Shown here one piece after another: positions 1 to 7,792 of a DNA stretch of 64,000 bases. The stretch comes from Pannonibacter phragmitetus DSM 14782. Its GTDB lineage: Bacteria; Pseudomonadota; Alphaproteobacteria; Rhizobiales; Stappiaceae. The stretch spans positions 62,675 to 126,674 of the forward strand of contig NZ_KB908216.1 in assembly GCF_000382365.1 (NCBI RefSeq), given 5' to 3'. The translations under genes and the position numbers were made by a program. The first letter of the stretch is position 1, and each line of letters starts with the position of its first letter. The notes under the pieces are model-generated. The model saw only the letters and a list, made by a program, of their open reading frames with translations. It was not told the DNA's origin and ran no database searches.

Positions 1-580
1 GCGAACAGCTTATCAGTTCAGAAACCGCGGTCCAGCCGGAACCAATCGATCCACGCTGCGTCAGCTTGGACGCGGGTGGAGCCGTTTGGCGCCGGGATGC
101 TGCGGTGCTGCGGCGTCATATCCTGAAATTGCTCAGCCGGCCCATGGGCTTGAGCGCATTCCGGTGAGGGAGGCTCGTCAGCTCCCGTCCCAAGACTGGC
201 TAAGGAAACGTAACGGGGCTTTCCTGCCTGCTGGGCTCAACAATAACCATGGGGTAACGTTGATGTTTGAATCACCCCTGCAATATGTCCCTCCTCACTC
301 CTGCCGGATGCACTTCACCGCCCGGGCCGAGGCCTTGAAGATGCTTGACCTTGGCCGCATGATCTTTCACAACATTCTTGGTGCTCCAGCGAAGAGCGGG
401 ATGATCTGAGGAGAACATCACGCATGGGGCGCATCTTTTTACAATCCGGACAGGTTCCGGACAGGAAAGATGCCTAATGATCCTGAGCCTTGCCGGGCTA
501 TGGAGGAGATACCAAGCACGGTGGCACGCTTGCCACGGGCCATGTCCGGCAGCGCTGTAACGCATCTACGGGAGGACTGA
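1..580. other. Upstream non-coding region with inverted and direct repeats
   Basis: No convincing gene was found in this 580-base lead-in; the short open frames on both strands have no recognisable motif. The notable structure is at 431-473, where GCATCTTT and AAAGATGC form an 8-bp inverted repeat around two direct copies of TCCGGACAGG (445-454 and 456-465, period 11). This could be a hairpin or a regulator site ahead of the downstream binding-protein gene. A good ribosome binding site (GGGAGGA) lies just before position 581. No start of a gene entering from the left edge could be recognised. Confidence 0.5.
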
Positions 581-1687
581 ATGATCAAAGACCTTAACAT
601 CACGCGCCGTGTGGCTCTGGGGCTGGCGGCTGGCGCCATGGCTCTTGGACTGGCGGGCCCGGCAGCGGCAGAGGTCAATTTCGCAGGCAAGACGATCGAG
701 TGGATCATTCCGTTCTCCGCCGGCGGCGGTTCTGACACCTGGGCGCGTTTCAACGCACCGCTGCTGACGAAGTATCTCCCTGGCAACCCGGTGGTTGTCG
801 TGGTGAACGAGCCGGGCGGCGGCTCCACCAAGGGCACCAACCTGTTCGCAGCCCGCGGCAAGCCGGATGGCCTGATGATCCTCGGCACCTCCGGCTCGAC
901 CCAGTTCCCCTATCTGCTGGGCGACCCGCGCGTACGCTACGAATACAAGGACTGGAAGATCGCCATGGCCGGCCCGACCGGCGGCGTCGTCTACACCACG
1001 CCGAAGCTGGGCCTGAAGGGCCCGGAAGACATTGCCATGCTCAAGGACAAGGACCTGGTCTATGCAAGCCAGGGCGCGACCTCGCTCGACCTTGTGCCGC
1101 TGCTCGGCTTCCGTCTGATGGACTTCAAGGTGCAGCACGTGTTCGGCTTCAAGGGCCGCGGTGATGGCCGCCTCGCCTTTGAGCGCGGTGAAGTGAACAT
1201 CGACTATCAGACCTCCTCTGCCTATCTGAAGAACGTGCAGCCGCTGGTCGATGCAGGCCAGGCCGTTCCGCTGTTCAGCTGGGGTGTCCTGAATGAAGCG
1301 GGCGACGTGGTGCGTGACCCGACCTTCCCGGACCTGCCGTCCTTCGTCGAGGCCTACGAGACCCTGACCGGCCAGAAGCCGTCCGGCCCGGAATATGACG
1401 CCTACTTCGCCTTCTTCACCGCCGGCTTCCCGGCCCAGAAGATGGTCTTCCTGCCGAAGGGTACGCCGGACGATATCGTTGCCGCTTACCAGAAGGCCTT
1501 CGAGGACATGAAGGCGGACCCGGACTACAAGGCCAATGCCGAGGCCGTTCTGGGCACCTACGAGCAGGTGACCGGTCCGCTCGCGCAGGCTCTGTTCGAG
1601 AAGGGCACGACCATCGCTCCGGACCTGCGCACGCAGGTGGCCGACATGCTGGCCAGCGAATACGGCGTGAAGCTGGGCGCCGAGTAA
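581..1687 (+). CDS. Tripartite tricarboxylate transporter substrate-binding protein (TctC family)
   Basis: Periplasmic solute receptor for a TTT-type secondary transporter. The 368-residue product begins with a signal peptide of about 30 residues containing twin arginines (ITRRVALGLAAG) and ending AAAE, so export could be Tat or Sec. The mature start (FAGKTIEWIIPFSAGGGSD) is typical of the family, which binds carboxylates in a two-lobed fold. It is somewhat longer than the usual ~325 residues. It is followed by a strong terminator and then by its permease, so the receptor may be made in excess. Ligand is inferred from the tcuAB neighbours as a tricarboxylate such as tricarballylate, citrate or aconitate; the protein alone does not show this. 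Confidence 0.88.
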   Translation: MIKDLNITRRVALGLAAGAMALGLAGPAAAEVNFAGKTIEWIIPFSAGGGSDTWARFNAPLLTKYLPGNPVVVVVNEPGGGSTKGTNLFAARGKPDGLMILGTSGSTQFPYLLGDPRVRYEYKDWKIAMAGPTGGVVYTTPKLGLKGPEDIAMLKDKDLVYASQGATSLDLVPLLGFRLMDFKVQHVFGFKGRGDGRLAFERGEVNIDYQTSSAYLKNVQPLVDAGQAVPLFSWGVLNEAGDVVRDPTFPDLPSFVEAYETLTGQKPSGPEYDAYFAFFTAGFPAQKMVFLPKGTPDDIVAAYQKAFEDMKADPDYKANAEAVLGTYEQVTGPLAQALFEKGTTIAPDLRTQVADMLASEYGVKLGAE

Positions 1688-1708
1688 CGCCTCCCACCGC
1701 CTCGCATC

Positions 1709-1745
1709 AGACGGACCCCGCCCGGGGTCCGTCTCTCATCTTTTT
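1709..1745 (+). terminator. Rho-independent terminator after tctC-like gene
   Basis: An 11-bp perfect stem AGACGGACCCC / GGGGTCCGTCT (1709-1719 and 1724-1734) with a 4-base loop is followed by CTCATCTTTTT. It separates the binding-protein gene from the permease gene. Partial termination would yield more receptor than permease. Confidence 0.8.
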
Positions 1746-1916
1746 ATGGATGCCGCATCCTTGGCGGCAGCGCGGCCCCCGTGACAGGGCTGTATGAGCC
1801 CGGCGCACCGGGCAGTGCACAGGCCTCTCTTGCCTTCCGGGCGCCTGCAGCCTGAGCCTGCCGGGGCATGATACGCCCATGTTTCTGCGCCATGGCATAA
1901 CACGGAAGCATCCGCC

Positions 1917-3911
1917 GTGATTGACACGTTACTGTCTGCGCTAGGCGCGCTTTTGTCTTTCCAGCACCTGTTCTACATGCTCATCGGTGTGTCCGTTGGG
2001 CTTGTGATCGGTGTCATTCCCGGCCTTGGCGGCATCGCCGGGCTGTCGCTGCTGATCCCCTTTCTCTATGGCATGAACGAGATCAGCGCGCTGGCGATGC
2101 TGATCGGGCTTGTGGCCGTGATCCCGACCTCGGACACGTTCTCCTCGGTGCTGATGGGCATTCCCGGCTCTTCCGCCAGCCAGGCCACCGTGCTGGACGG
2201 CTTTCCGCTGGCCCGGCAGGGGCAGGCGGCGCGGGCCCTGTCGGCCGCCTTCATCTCCTCCATGGCGGGCGGCGTCTTCGGGGCAGTGGTGCTGACCGGC
2301 TTTGTCGTCATCGCCCGGCCGCTGATCCTCTCCTTCGGCTCGGCGGAGCTGTTCATGCTGGCGCTCTTCGGCCTGTCCATGGTGGCGGTGCTGGCCGGGC
2401 GCAGCCTTGCCAAAGGGCTGGCGGCCTGCTGCATCGGCCTGATCATCGGCTCCATCGGCGGGGCGCCCGCCACCGGCGAGTTCCGCATGATCTTCGGCTT
2501 CGACTATCTGTATGACGGCATTCCGCTGGTCATCATCGGCCTCGGCTTCTTCGCCATTCCCGAGATCGCCGATCTCCTGCGCAAGAACTCCGCCATCGCC
2601 TCGGGCAGTGCCCTTGGCTCGGGCTGGTTCCAGGGCTTCCGCGACTGGTGGGGCAACCTGTGGCTGTCCATGCGCTGTTCGGGCCTTGGCTGCATCATCG
2701 GCGCCATTCCGGGCCTTGGCGGCTCGGTCGTCGACTGGATCGCCTATGGCCATGCGGTCCAGACCGTCAAGAAGGACCCGCAGTTCGGCAAGGGCGACAT
2801 TCGCGGCGTCATCGCCCCGGAAAGCGCCAACAACGCCATGCAGGGCGGCGCCCTGCTGCCCACCATGCTGTTCGGCATCCCCGGCTCCGGCGCCATGGCC
2901 GTCTTCCTCGGCGGCATGGTCCTGCTCGGCATCCAGCCCGGCCCCTCCATGGTGGGCGCGGACCTCAACATCACCTATTCGGTGATCTGGTCGCTGGCGC
3001 TCGCCAATGTCATGGGCGCGGGCATCTGTCTGGCGCTGGCCATTCCGATCTCGCGGCTGACCCAGATCCCGTTCCAGCGCCTTGCGCCCTTCATGATCGT
3101 GCTGATCTGCTTTGCCGCCTTCCAGGCCACCCGCTCGCTCGCCGATCTCGTCGCGCTGCTGTGCCTCGGCGTCCTCGGCGTGCTGATGAAGCGCTTCGGC
3201 TGGCCGCGCCCGGCGCTGCTGATCGGCTATGTGCTCGCCCCCCAGGCCGAGACCTATCTCTATCAGGCGCTGCAGTTCAACGGCTGGGACTTCGTCTTCC
3301 GCCCGGGCGTCATCGTCATCGCCGTGATGACGCTGGCCTCCATCTGGTTCGGCCTGCGCAACCGCATCGACGAGCACGGCCATGTGGTGCCCAACGAGGA
3401 CGATGCGCCGGACGTGCCGTCCCTGCGTGCGCATCTGCCCCAGATCACCTTCGCCGTGGCCATGGCAGGGGCCTTGCTGATCGCCCTCAACGACGCGCTC
3501 AAGCATGACTTCCTCGCCCAGGTCTTCCCGCTGTCCGTCTCCATCATCGGGCTGGTGATGCTGGCCATCCTGATCCCGCAGCTGGTGCGGGGCAAGGCCG
3601 GGCATCATTCGCATTTCGATGCGGAACTGACAGGGGAGCATGTCGGCCAGCCGGGCATCGGCAGCCTGTGGGGCGGCCTTGCCTGGATCGGTGGCCTCGT
3701 CGGCCTCACAGCCCTCATCGGCTTCTATGCCGCGCTGCTGCTGTTCTTCCCCTTCTTCCTCATCGTCAGGGCAAGGGCAGGGCTGCTCGCAACCCTCCTG
3801 ATGACCGCAGGGGCCGCCGGCATCATCCTCATCCTCGCATGGGCCCTGTCCCTCAACTTCCCGTCAGGCATGCTGCAGGACGCGGTGGACCTGCCCTGGC
3901 CATTCCGCTAA
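1917..3911 (+). CDS. Fused TctA-TctB permease of a tripartite tricarboxylate transporter
   Basis: Membrane permease that imports carboxylates delivered by the TctC-type receptor, driven by an ion gradient. Residues 1 to about 500 are the large TctA domain with many membrane segments and two copies of the family signature (GVIPGLGGIAG near residue 35 and GAIPGLGGSVVDW near 265). Residues from about 510 to 664 form a small TctB-like domain with about four membrane segments (LPQITFAVAMAGALLIALND onward). Separate tctA and tctB genes are more usual, so this is a fusion. The GTG at 1917 is chosen because nearby upstream ATGs are out of frame or stopped; the ribosome site is weak (CGGAAG). A long open frame on the opposite strand is a GC-driven shadow. 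Confidence 0.9.
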   Translation: MIDTLLSALGALLSFQHLFYMLIGVSVGLVIGVIPGLGGIAGLSLLIPFLYGMNEISALAMLIGLVAVIPTSDTFSSVLMGIPGSSASQATVLDGFPLARQGQAARALSAAFISSMAGGVFGAVVLTGFVVIARPLILSFGSAELFMLALFGLSMVAVLAGRSLAKGLAACCIGLIIGSIGGAPATGEFRMIFGFDYLYDGIPLVIIGLGFFAIPEIADLLRKNSAIASGSALGSGWFQGFRDWWGNLWLSMRCSGLGCIIGAIPGLGGSVVDWIAYGHAVQTVKKDPQFGKGDIRGVIAPESANNAMQGGALLPTMLFGIPGSGAMAVFLGGMVLLGIQPGPSMVGADLNITYSVIWSLALANVMGAGICLALAIPISRLTQIPFQRLAPFMIVLICFAAFQATRSLADLVALLCLGVLGVLMKRFGWPRPALLIGYVLAPQAETYLYQALQFNGWDFVFRPGVIVIAVMTLASIWFGLRNRIDEHGHVVPNEDDAPDVPSLRAHLPQITFAVAMAGALLIALNDALKHDFLAQVFPLSVSIIGLVMLAILIPQLVRGKAGHHSHFDAELTGEHVGQPGIGSLWGGLAWIGGLVGLTALIGFYAALLLFFPFFLIVRARAGLLATLLMTAGAAGIILILAWALSLNFPSGMLQDAVDLPWPFR

Positions 3912-3918
3912 GCAAAAC

Positions 3919-3949
3919 CTGACCCGCCCAAAACAAACGGGCGGGTCAG
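3919..3949 (+). terminator. Strong intergenic hairpin between permease and isomerase genes
   Basis: An 11-bp perfect stem CTGACCCGCCC / GGGCGGGTCAG with a 9-base A-rich loop fills the gap after the permease stop. It is followed by CCTCTCTTCGG rather than a run of T, so it may be a leaky terminator or an RNA-stabilising element rather than a full stop. Confidence 0.55.
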
Positions 3950-3975
3950 CCTCTCTTCGGCTTCAGGAGATCAAG

Positions 3976-5067
3976 ATGGCGCAGACAGCCATTCCCTTCC
4001 ATTTTTTCCGTGGCGGCACCTCGCGCGGCCCCTATTTCCGGCGGGAAGACCTGCCGCAGGACCGCGAGACGCTGGCCCGGGTTCTCGTGGCGGCGCTCGG
4101 CTCAGGGCACAAGCTGAACATTGACGGCATCGGCGGAGGCGCCGCGGTGACGACCAAGGTCGCCATGCTTTCCCGCTCCGAAACGAGCGGCTGCGATATC
4201 GACTACTTCTTCGCTCAGGTCAGCGTCGAGGACGGTCTCGTTGATTTCAAGCCCACCTGCGGCAACATCCTTTCGGGCGTCGGCCCGGCGGCCATCGAGA
4301 TGGGCCTGATTGCCCCGCAGGGTGACGAAACCCGCATCCGCATCCTCTCGGTCAACACCGGAGCCAAGGTGGAGGCCGTTGTACGCACCTCCGGCGGGCA
4401 GGTCGAATATGCGGGCGATGCCGCGATCGACGGCGTTCCGGGCACGGCTGCGCCCATCTATCTCAACTTCATGGATGTGGTGGGCTCCGCCACCGGCGCG
4501 CTGCTGCCGACCGGCAATCTGCGGGACGTGATTGACGGCATCGAAGTGACCTGCATGGACGTGGCCATGCCGATCGTCATCGCCCGCGCTTCCGATTTCG
4601 GCCTGAGCGGCGCGGAGACAGTCGAGGAACTGGACGCCAACCGCGCCTTCTATGACCGGATGGAGCCGGTCCGCCGCAAGGCGGGCGAGCTGATGGGCAT
4701 GGGCAATGTGGAAAAGTCCGTGACGCCGAAGTTTGCCCTTCTGTCTCCCCCGCGCAATGGCGGCACGATTACGGCGCGCTACTTCATGCCCTGGAACTGC
4801 CATCCCACCATGGCCGTCACCGGCGCGCAGTGCCTTGCCTCCTGCGTGCTCACCCCCGGCACCGTGGCCGAAGGACTGTTCACCGCTCCGCAGGGCATGC
4901 CTGCGCTGGTGCTCATCGAGCATCCCGGCGGCGTGATTGACGTGACCGTCGATTATGAAAACGGCCCCGGCGGCTTTGCGCTGAAGTCGGCCGGGCTGCT
5001 GCGCACGGCGCGCCTGCTCGCCAAGGGAGAGGTGATGGTTCCGGCTGAGGTGTGGGGCGGCAAATGA
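3976..5067 (+). CDS. PrpF/GalD-family isomerase (4-oxalomesaconate tautomerase-like)
   Basis: Cytosolic isomerase of the PrpF family, which has a diaminopimelate-epimerase fold. Known members move or isomerise the double bond of aconitate-type acids (2-methylaconitate in PrpF, 4-oxalomesaconate in GalD). The 363-residue product starts FHFFRGGTSRGPYF, typical of the family, and has candidate catalytic residues Lys61 (TTK) and Cys95 (TCGN). Start at 3976 has a good site (AGGAGA). The stop overlaps the next start by the ATGA arrangement. Beside a TTT transporter and tcuAB it probably handles an unsaturated tricarboxylate such as trans-aconitate; that substrate is inference. Confidence 0.82.
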   Translation: MAQTAIPFHFFRGGTSRGPYFRREDLPQDRETLARVLVAALGSGHKLNIDGIGGGAAVTTKVAMLSRSETSGCDIDYFFAQVSVEDGLVDFKPTCGNILSGVGPAAIEMGLIAPQGDETRIRILSVNTGAKVEAVVRTSGGQVEYAGDAAIDGVPGTAAPIYLNFMDVVGSATGALLPTGNLRDVIDGIEVTCMDVAMPIVIARASDFGLSGAETVEELDANRAFYDRMEPVRRKAGELMGMGNVEKSVTPKFALLSPPRNGGTITARYFMPWNCHPTMAVTGAQCLASCVLTPGTVAEGLFTAPQGMPALVLIEHPGGVIDVTVDYENGPGGFALKSAGLLRTARLLAKGEVMVPAEVWGGK

Positions 5068-6029
5068 AGGTCCACATTCTGGACGACTGGTCCGATACCT
5101 TGCGCCACCTGCCTTGCTTTGAGCGGCTCAAGGGGCATGAGGTGACGGTCTGGACAGATCACGTGGAAGGGCCTGCGCTGGCCGAGCGGCTCAAGGAAGC
5201 GGAAGCTGTCTGCCTCTTCCGCGAGCGGACGCGTGTGACCGCTGATCTGCTTGAGGCCCTTCCGGGCCTGAAGCTGATTTCCGGGCGGGGCGCCTGGCCG
5301 CATGTGGATGTTGCCGCCTGCACGGCCCGCGGTGTGGCCTTTGCCTCCATGAAACCGGCTGAGGTTCCCAACCACGCCGCGGCCGAGCTGACCTGGGCCC
5401 TCATTCTGGCAGCGCTGCGCGGCCTGCCGGAGCAGATGGCAAGTGCCAAGGCTGGGCAGTGGCAGGCCGGGGTTGGACGCACGCTGCAGGGCAAGACCAT
5501 CGGCATCTATGGCCATGGCCGGATAGGCCGGCTGATCGCCGGCTATGCTGCGGCTTTCGGTGCCAGAGTGATCTGGTGGGGATCGGAGGCCGGACGGGCG
5601 AGAGCCGCCGCAGAAGGTGGTGAAGTCGCGACAAGCCGTGAGGCCTTTTTCGCTGGATCGGACATCGTGACCCTGCATCTGCGCCTAACGCCTGAGACCA
5701 AGGGCATCATCACGGCCGCAGACCTCGCCCTGATGCAGCCCCGCTCCATTCTGGTGAACACCGCACGGGCCGGCCTGATCGCCCCCGGCGCCCTGCGCGC
5801 GGCACTGGATGCGGGCCGTCCCGGACTTGCGGCGCTGGATGTGTTCGACGAAGAGCCGCTGACCGATGCCAGCGACCCGGTTCTGTCACATCCACGCGTG
5901 ATCGCAACGCCGCACATCGGCTTCGTCACCGAGGAGGAGTTTGACCTGCAGTTCGCCGACGTGTTCGATCAGGTCAATGCCTTTGCCGCCGGCAAGCCGG
6001 TGCACCTGGTCAATCCGGAGGTGCTTTGA
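5064..6029 (+). CDS. D-2-hydroxyacid dehydrogenase (NAD-dependent)
   Basis: Oxidoreductase of the D-isomer-specific 2-hydroxyacid dehydrogenase family, interconverting a 2-keto acid and a D-2-hydroxy acid with NAD(P). The nucleotide-binding motif is IYGHGRIGRLIAGY (near residue 146), followed by the conserved catalytic blocks NTARAGL (Arg), FDEEPL (Glu) and TPHIGF (His). The start at 5064 forms an ATGA overlap with the isomerase gene, so the two are probably translated together; an in-frame start four codons upstream is less likely. The 3' end overlaps the convergent AbrB-like gene by 20 bases. Physiological substrate is unknown; a keto acid released during tricarboxylate breakdown is a reasonable guess. 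Confidence 0.88.
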   Translation: MKVHILDDWSDTLRHLPCFERLKGHEVTVWTDHVEGPALAERLKEAEAVCLFRERTRVTADLLEALPGLKLISGRGAWPHVDVAACTARGVAFASMKPAEVPNHAAAELTWALILAALRGLPEQMASAKAGQWQAGVGRTLQGKTIGIYGHGRIGRLIAGYAAAFGARVIWWGSEAGRARAAAEGGEVATSREAFFAGSDIVTLHLRLTPETKGIITAADLALMQPRSILVNTARAGLIAPGALRAALDAGRPGLAALDVFDEEPLTDASDPVLSHPRVIATPHIGFVTEEEFDLQFADVFDQVNAFAAGKPVHLVNPEVL

Positions 6030-7050
6030 CCCCAAAGAGGCGCGCCGCAAACGGCGCGCCCAGGATCACGATGACGATGCGGGTCAGATGGTGCAGGATG
6101 ACGAAACCAAGATCCGCACCGGCCACGATCGCCAGCACCGTCATCTCCGCCTGTCCGCCCGGCGCAAAGGCAAGGAAGCCTTCCACCGGCTGAGCCAGGC
6201 CTGAGAGCGTCACAATCTCCGTGAACAGGGCCGCAAGCCCGGCCAGCAGCACGACGAAGGCAAGGCCGGACAGGATGAAGCTGCGCAGCTCGCGCAGCGT
6301 CACCCCCATGTATTGAACACCGATCCCGATGCCGATGAACAACTGGGCGCCGAGAATGGCTTCAGCGGGCGGGCGGCTGTGAATGAGATCGCTCAGCGAC
6401 AGGACTGCGGTCACGATCATCGGCCCCAGGATCGTTGCGCCGAAAAGCCCGATCCGCTCCCCGCCTTTCCACCCGATGACAGCTGCCGCTGCCATCAAAA
6501 GAAGCTCGTTCACCGGCAGATCCCGCATCGGAGCGCCGACGGCACCCGAAATATTGGCCCCGTAAAAGGTCGTCAGAATGATGGGTGCAAGGGTGACGAT
6601 GACCAGAACGCGGGTGGCATGGATGAGGGCCAGCGCCCGGACATTCGCCCCGGCCTCCTGACCGAAAATCACCATGTCCTGCAGGCCGCCGGGCATCGCC
6701 GCGTACCAGGCTGTCACCGGGTCATACCCGAGGCGCCGGAAGAAGGGCACGCCAACAACCCCGATCATCGCCACATAAAGCGGCACCAGCGCAACGCTGC
6801 CAGCCATCTGGGGAATGCGCCCGACCACCTCCGGGGTAATGGAGGCACCCACGGCGACGCCAAGGACCGTCCGCGCCAGGATGGAAACCGTGCCCATGCC
6901 CTTCAGCGGCGCACCGCACAGGGCCGCCAGCAGGCATGCGGCCATCGGGCCAAACAGAAAAGGCAGCGGCAGGCCGAGCGCGTAAAACACCGCCACACCC
7001 AGCCCCGCAATGGCGAGCGTCATCATCCTTTTTGTCAGGTCCGCCGGCAC
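6010..7050 (-). CDS. AbrB-family integral membrane protein (PF05145-like)
   Basis: Polytopic membrane protein of 346 residues with about ten hydrophobic segments and the duplicated AbrB-type architecture (for example LPLPFLFGPMAACLLAALCG near the N terminus, with a related block in the second half). Such proteins are often misnamed ammonia monooxygenase or AbrB regulator; they are not DNA-binding and their transport function is unproven. The GTG at 7050 is preferred because it follows AAGGAGG by five bases; 20 more upstream codons are open but run into the palindromic operator shared with gntR. It is divergent from the GntR regulator and so probably controlled by it. It may be an extra permease for the same pathway. 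Confidence 0.78.
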   Translation of the reverse strand: MPADLTKRMMTLAIAGLGVAVFYALGLPLPFLFGPMAACLLAALCGAPLKGMGTVSILARTVLGVAVGASITPEVVGRIPQMAGSVALVPLYVAMIGVVGVPFFRRLGYDPVTAWYAAMPGGLQDMVIFGQEAGANVRALALIHATRVLVIVTLAPIILTTFYGANISGAVGAPMRDLPVNELLLMAAAAVIGWKGGERIGLFGATILGPMIVTAVLSLSDLIHSRPPAEAILGAQLFIGIGIGVQYMGVTLRELRSFILSGLAFVVLLAGLAALFTEIVTLSGLAQPVEGFLAFAPGGQAEMTVLAIVAGADLGFVILHHLTRIVIVILGAPFAARLFGVKAPPD

Positions 7051-7070
7051 ATTTCCCTCCTTGCGCTTTC

Positions 7071-7100
7071 TTGTATCCAGATGTATACGACCGGATACAA
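7071..7100. promoter_or_regulatory. Candidate GntR operator between abrB-like and gntR genes
   Basis: TTGTATCC (7071-7078) and GGATACAA (7093-7100) are a perfect 8-bp inverted repeat, and a GTATAC palindrome lies between them (7083-7088). A further ACACAA follows at 7105-7110. TTGTATAC-type palindromes are typical targets of FCD-subfamily GntR proteins. The position, just upstream of both divergent starts, suits autoregulation and control of the AbrB-like gene. No equally clear copy was seen upstream of the binding-protein gene at 581. Confidence 0.65.
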
Positions 7101-7123
7101 AAGGACACAAGCGAGTTTACCTC

Positions 7124-7792
7124 ATGGCTGAGGACAATGAAATCCCGCAGGGCCAGGCAGCTTACCGCCGGTTGCTGGAAGACATCCGCGATGGCGGCCT
7201 GGTTCCCGGCATGCGCCTTCGCGAAACCGAGCTGGCCGAGCGGCTGGGCATCAGCCGCACGCCGGTCCGTGAGGCGATCCGGCAGCTGGAAGCCGACGGC
7301 CTCGTCGTTCACCTGCCCCGGCAGGGCGCTTCGATCCGCACGCTGGACCATGCGGAAGTAGTCGAGCTTTATGAAATGCGGGCGGTGCTTGAAGGCACGG
7401 CGGCGCGGCTGGCCGCACGCGCGGCTTCCAGCATCGAGCTGGCGGAACTGGCCGCCCTCAACAACGAGCTGGCGGCTGCGCCCGCAGGCCCGCAGGCCCG
7501 TGAACTGAACCGGCAGTTTCACCGCACCCTGTTCGATGCAGCGCGCAACCGGTTTCTCCTGAAGTCGATCAGTGCCCTGCAGAAGACCCTGCTCATTCTC
7601 GGCCCCAGCACCCTGTCAGACCCGGAGCGCGCTGCGCTGGCCGTGGCCGAACATGCGGCGGTGCTGACCGCCTTTGAGGCCCGCGATGGCGCGGGCGCTG
7701 AAGCGGCAATGCGTGCGCATGTGGAAGCTGCCTTGTCGGCCCGGATCCGCAGCATGCGTGGCCGCGAAATTCCGCTGGAGGATGACGTATGA
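7124..7792 (+). CDS. GntR-family transcriptional regulator (FCD subfamily)
   Basis: Predicted ligand-responsive regulator of the tcuAB-like genes. Residues 10-75 form the winged helix with the family signature LRETELAERLGISRTPVREAI, and residues 80-215 form the all-helical FCD ligand domain (MRAVLEGTAARLAA, ELNRQFHRTLFDAARN). The ATG at 7124 gives a typical 222-residue protein; upstream in-frame codons pass through the operator and are unlikely to be translated. Its stop overlaps the tcuA start (ATGA), which is an unusual regulator-enzyme coupling. In Salmonella the tricarballylate genes are controlled by a LysR protein (TcuR), so the regulator here is of another family. Confidence 0.9.
   Translation: MAEDNEIPQGQAAYRRLLEDIRDGGLVPGMRLRETELAERLGISRTPVREAIRQLEADGLVVHLPRQGASIRTLDHAEVVELYEMRAVLEGTAARLAARAASSIELAELAALNNELAAAPAGPQARELNRQFHRTLFDAARNRFLLKSISALQKTLLILGPSTLSDPERAALAVAEHAAVLTAFEARDGAGAEAAMRAHVEAALSARIRSMRGREIPLEDDV

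Noticed and set aside
86-565. Small frames on both strands before the first transporter gene
   Set aside because: No similarity I can recognise, no good start signals, and mutually overlapping.
1941-3641. 566-codon open frame on the minus strand opposite the permease gene
   Set aside because: Composition (H, D, E, Q and R runs) is typical of the antisense of a GC-rich membrane-protein gene; no motif or ribosome site.
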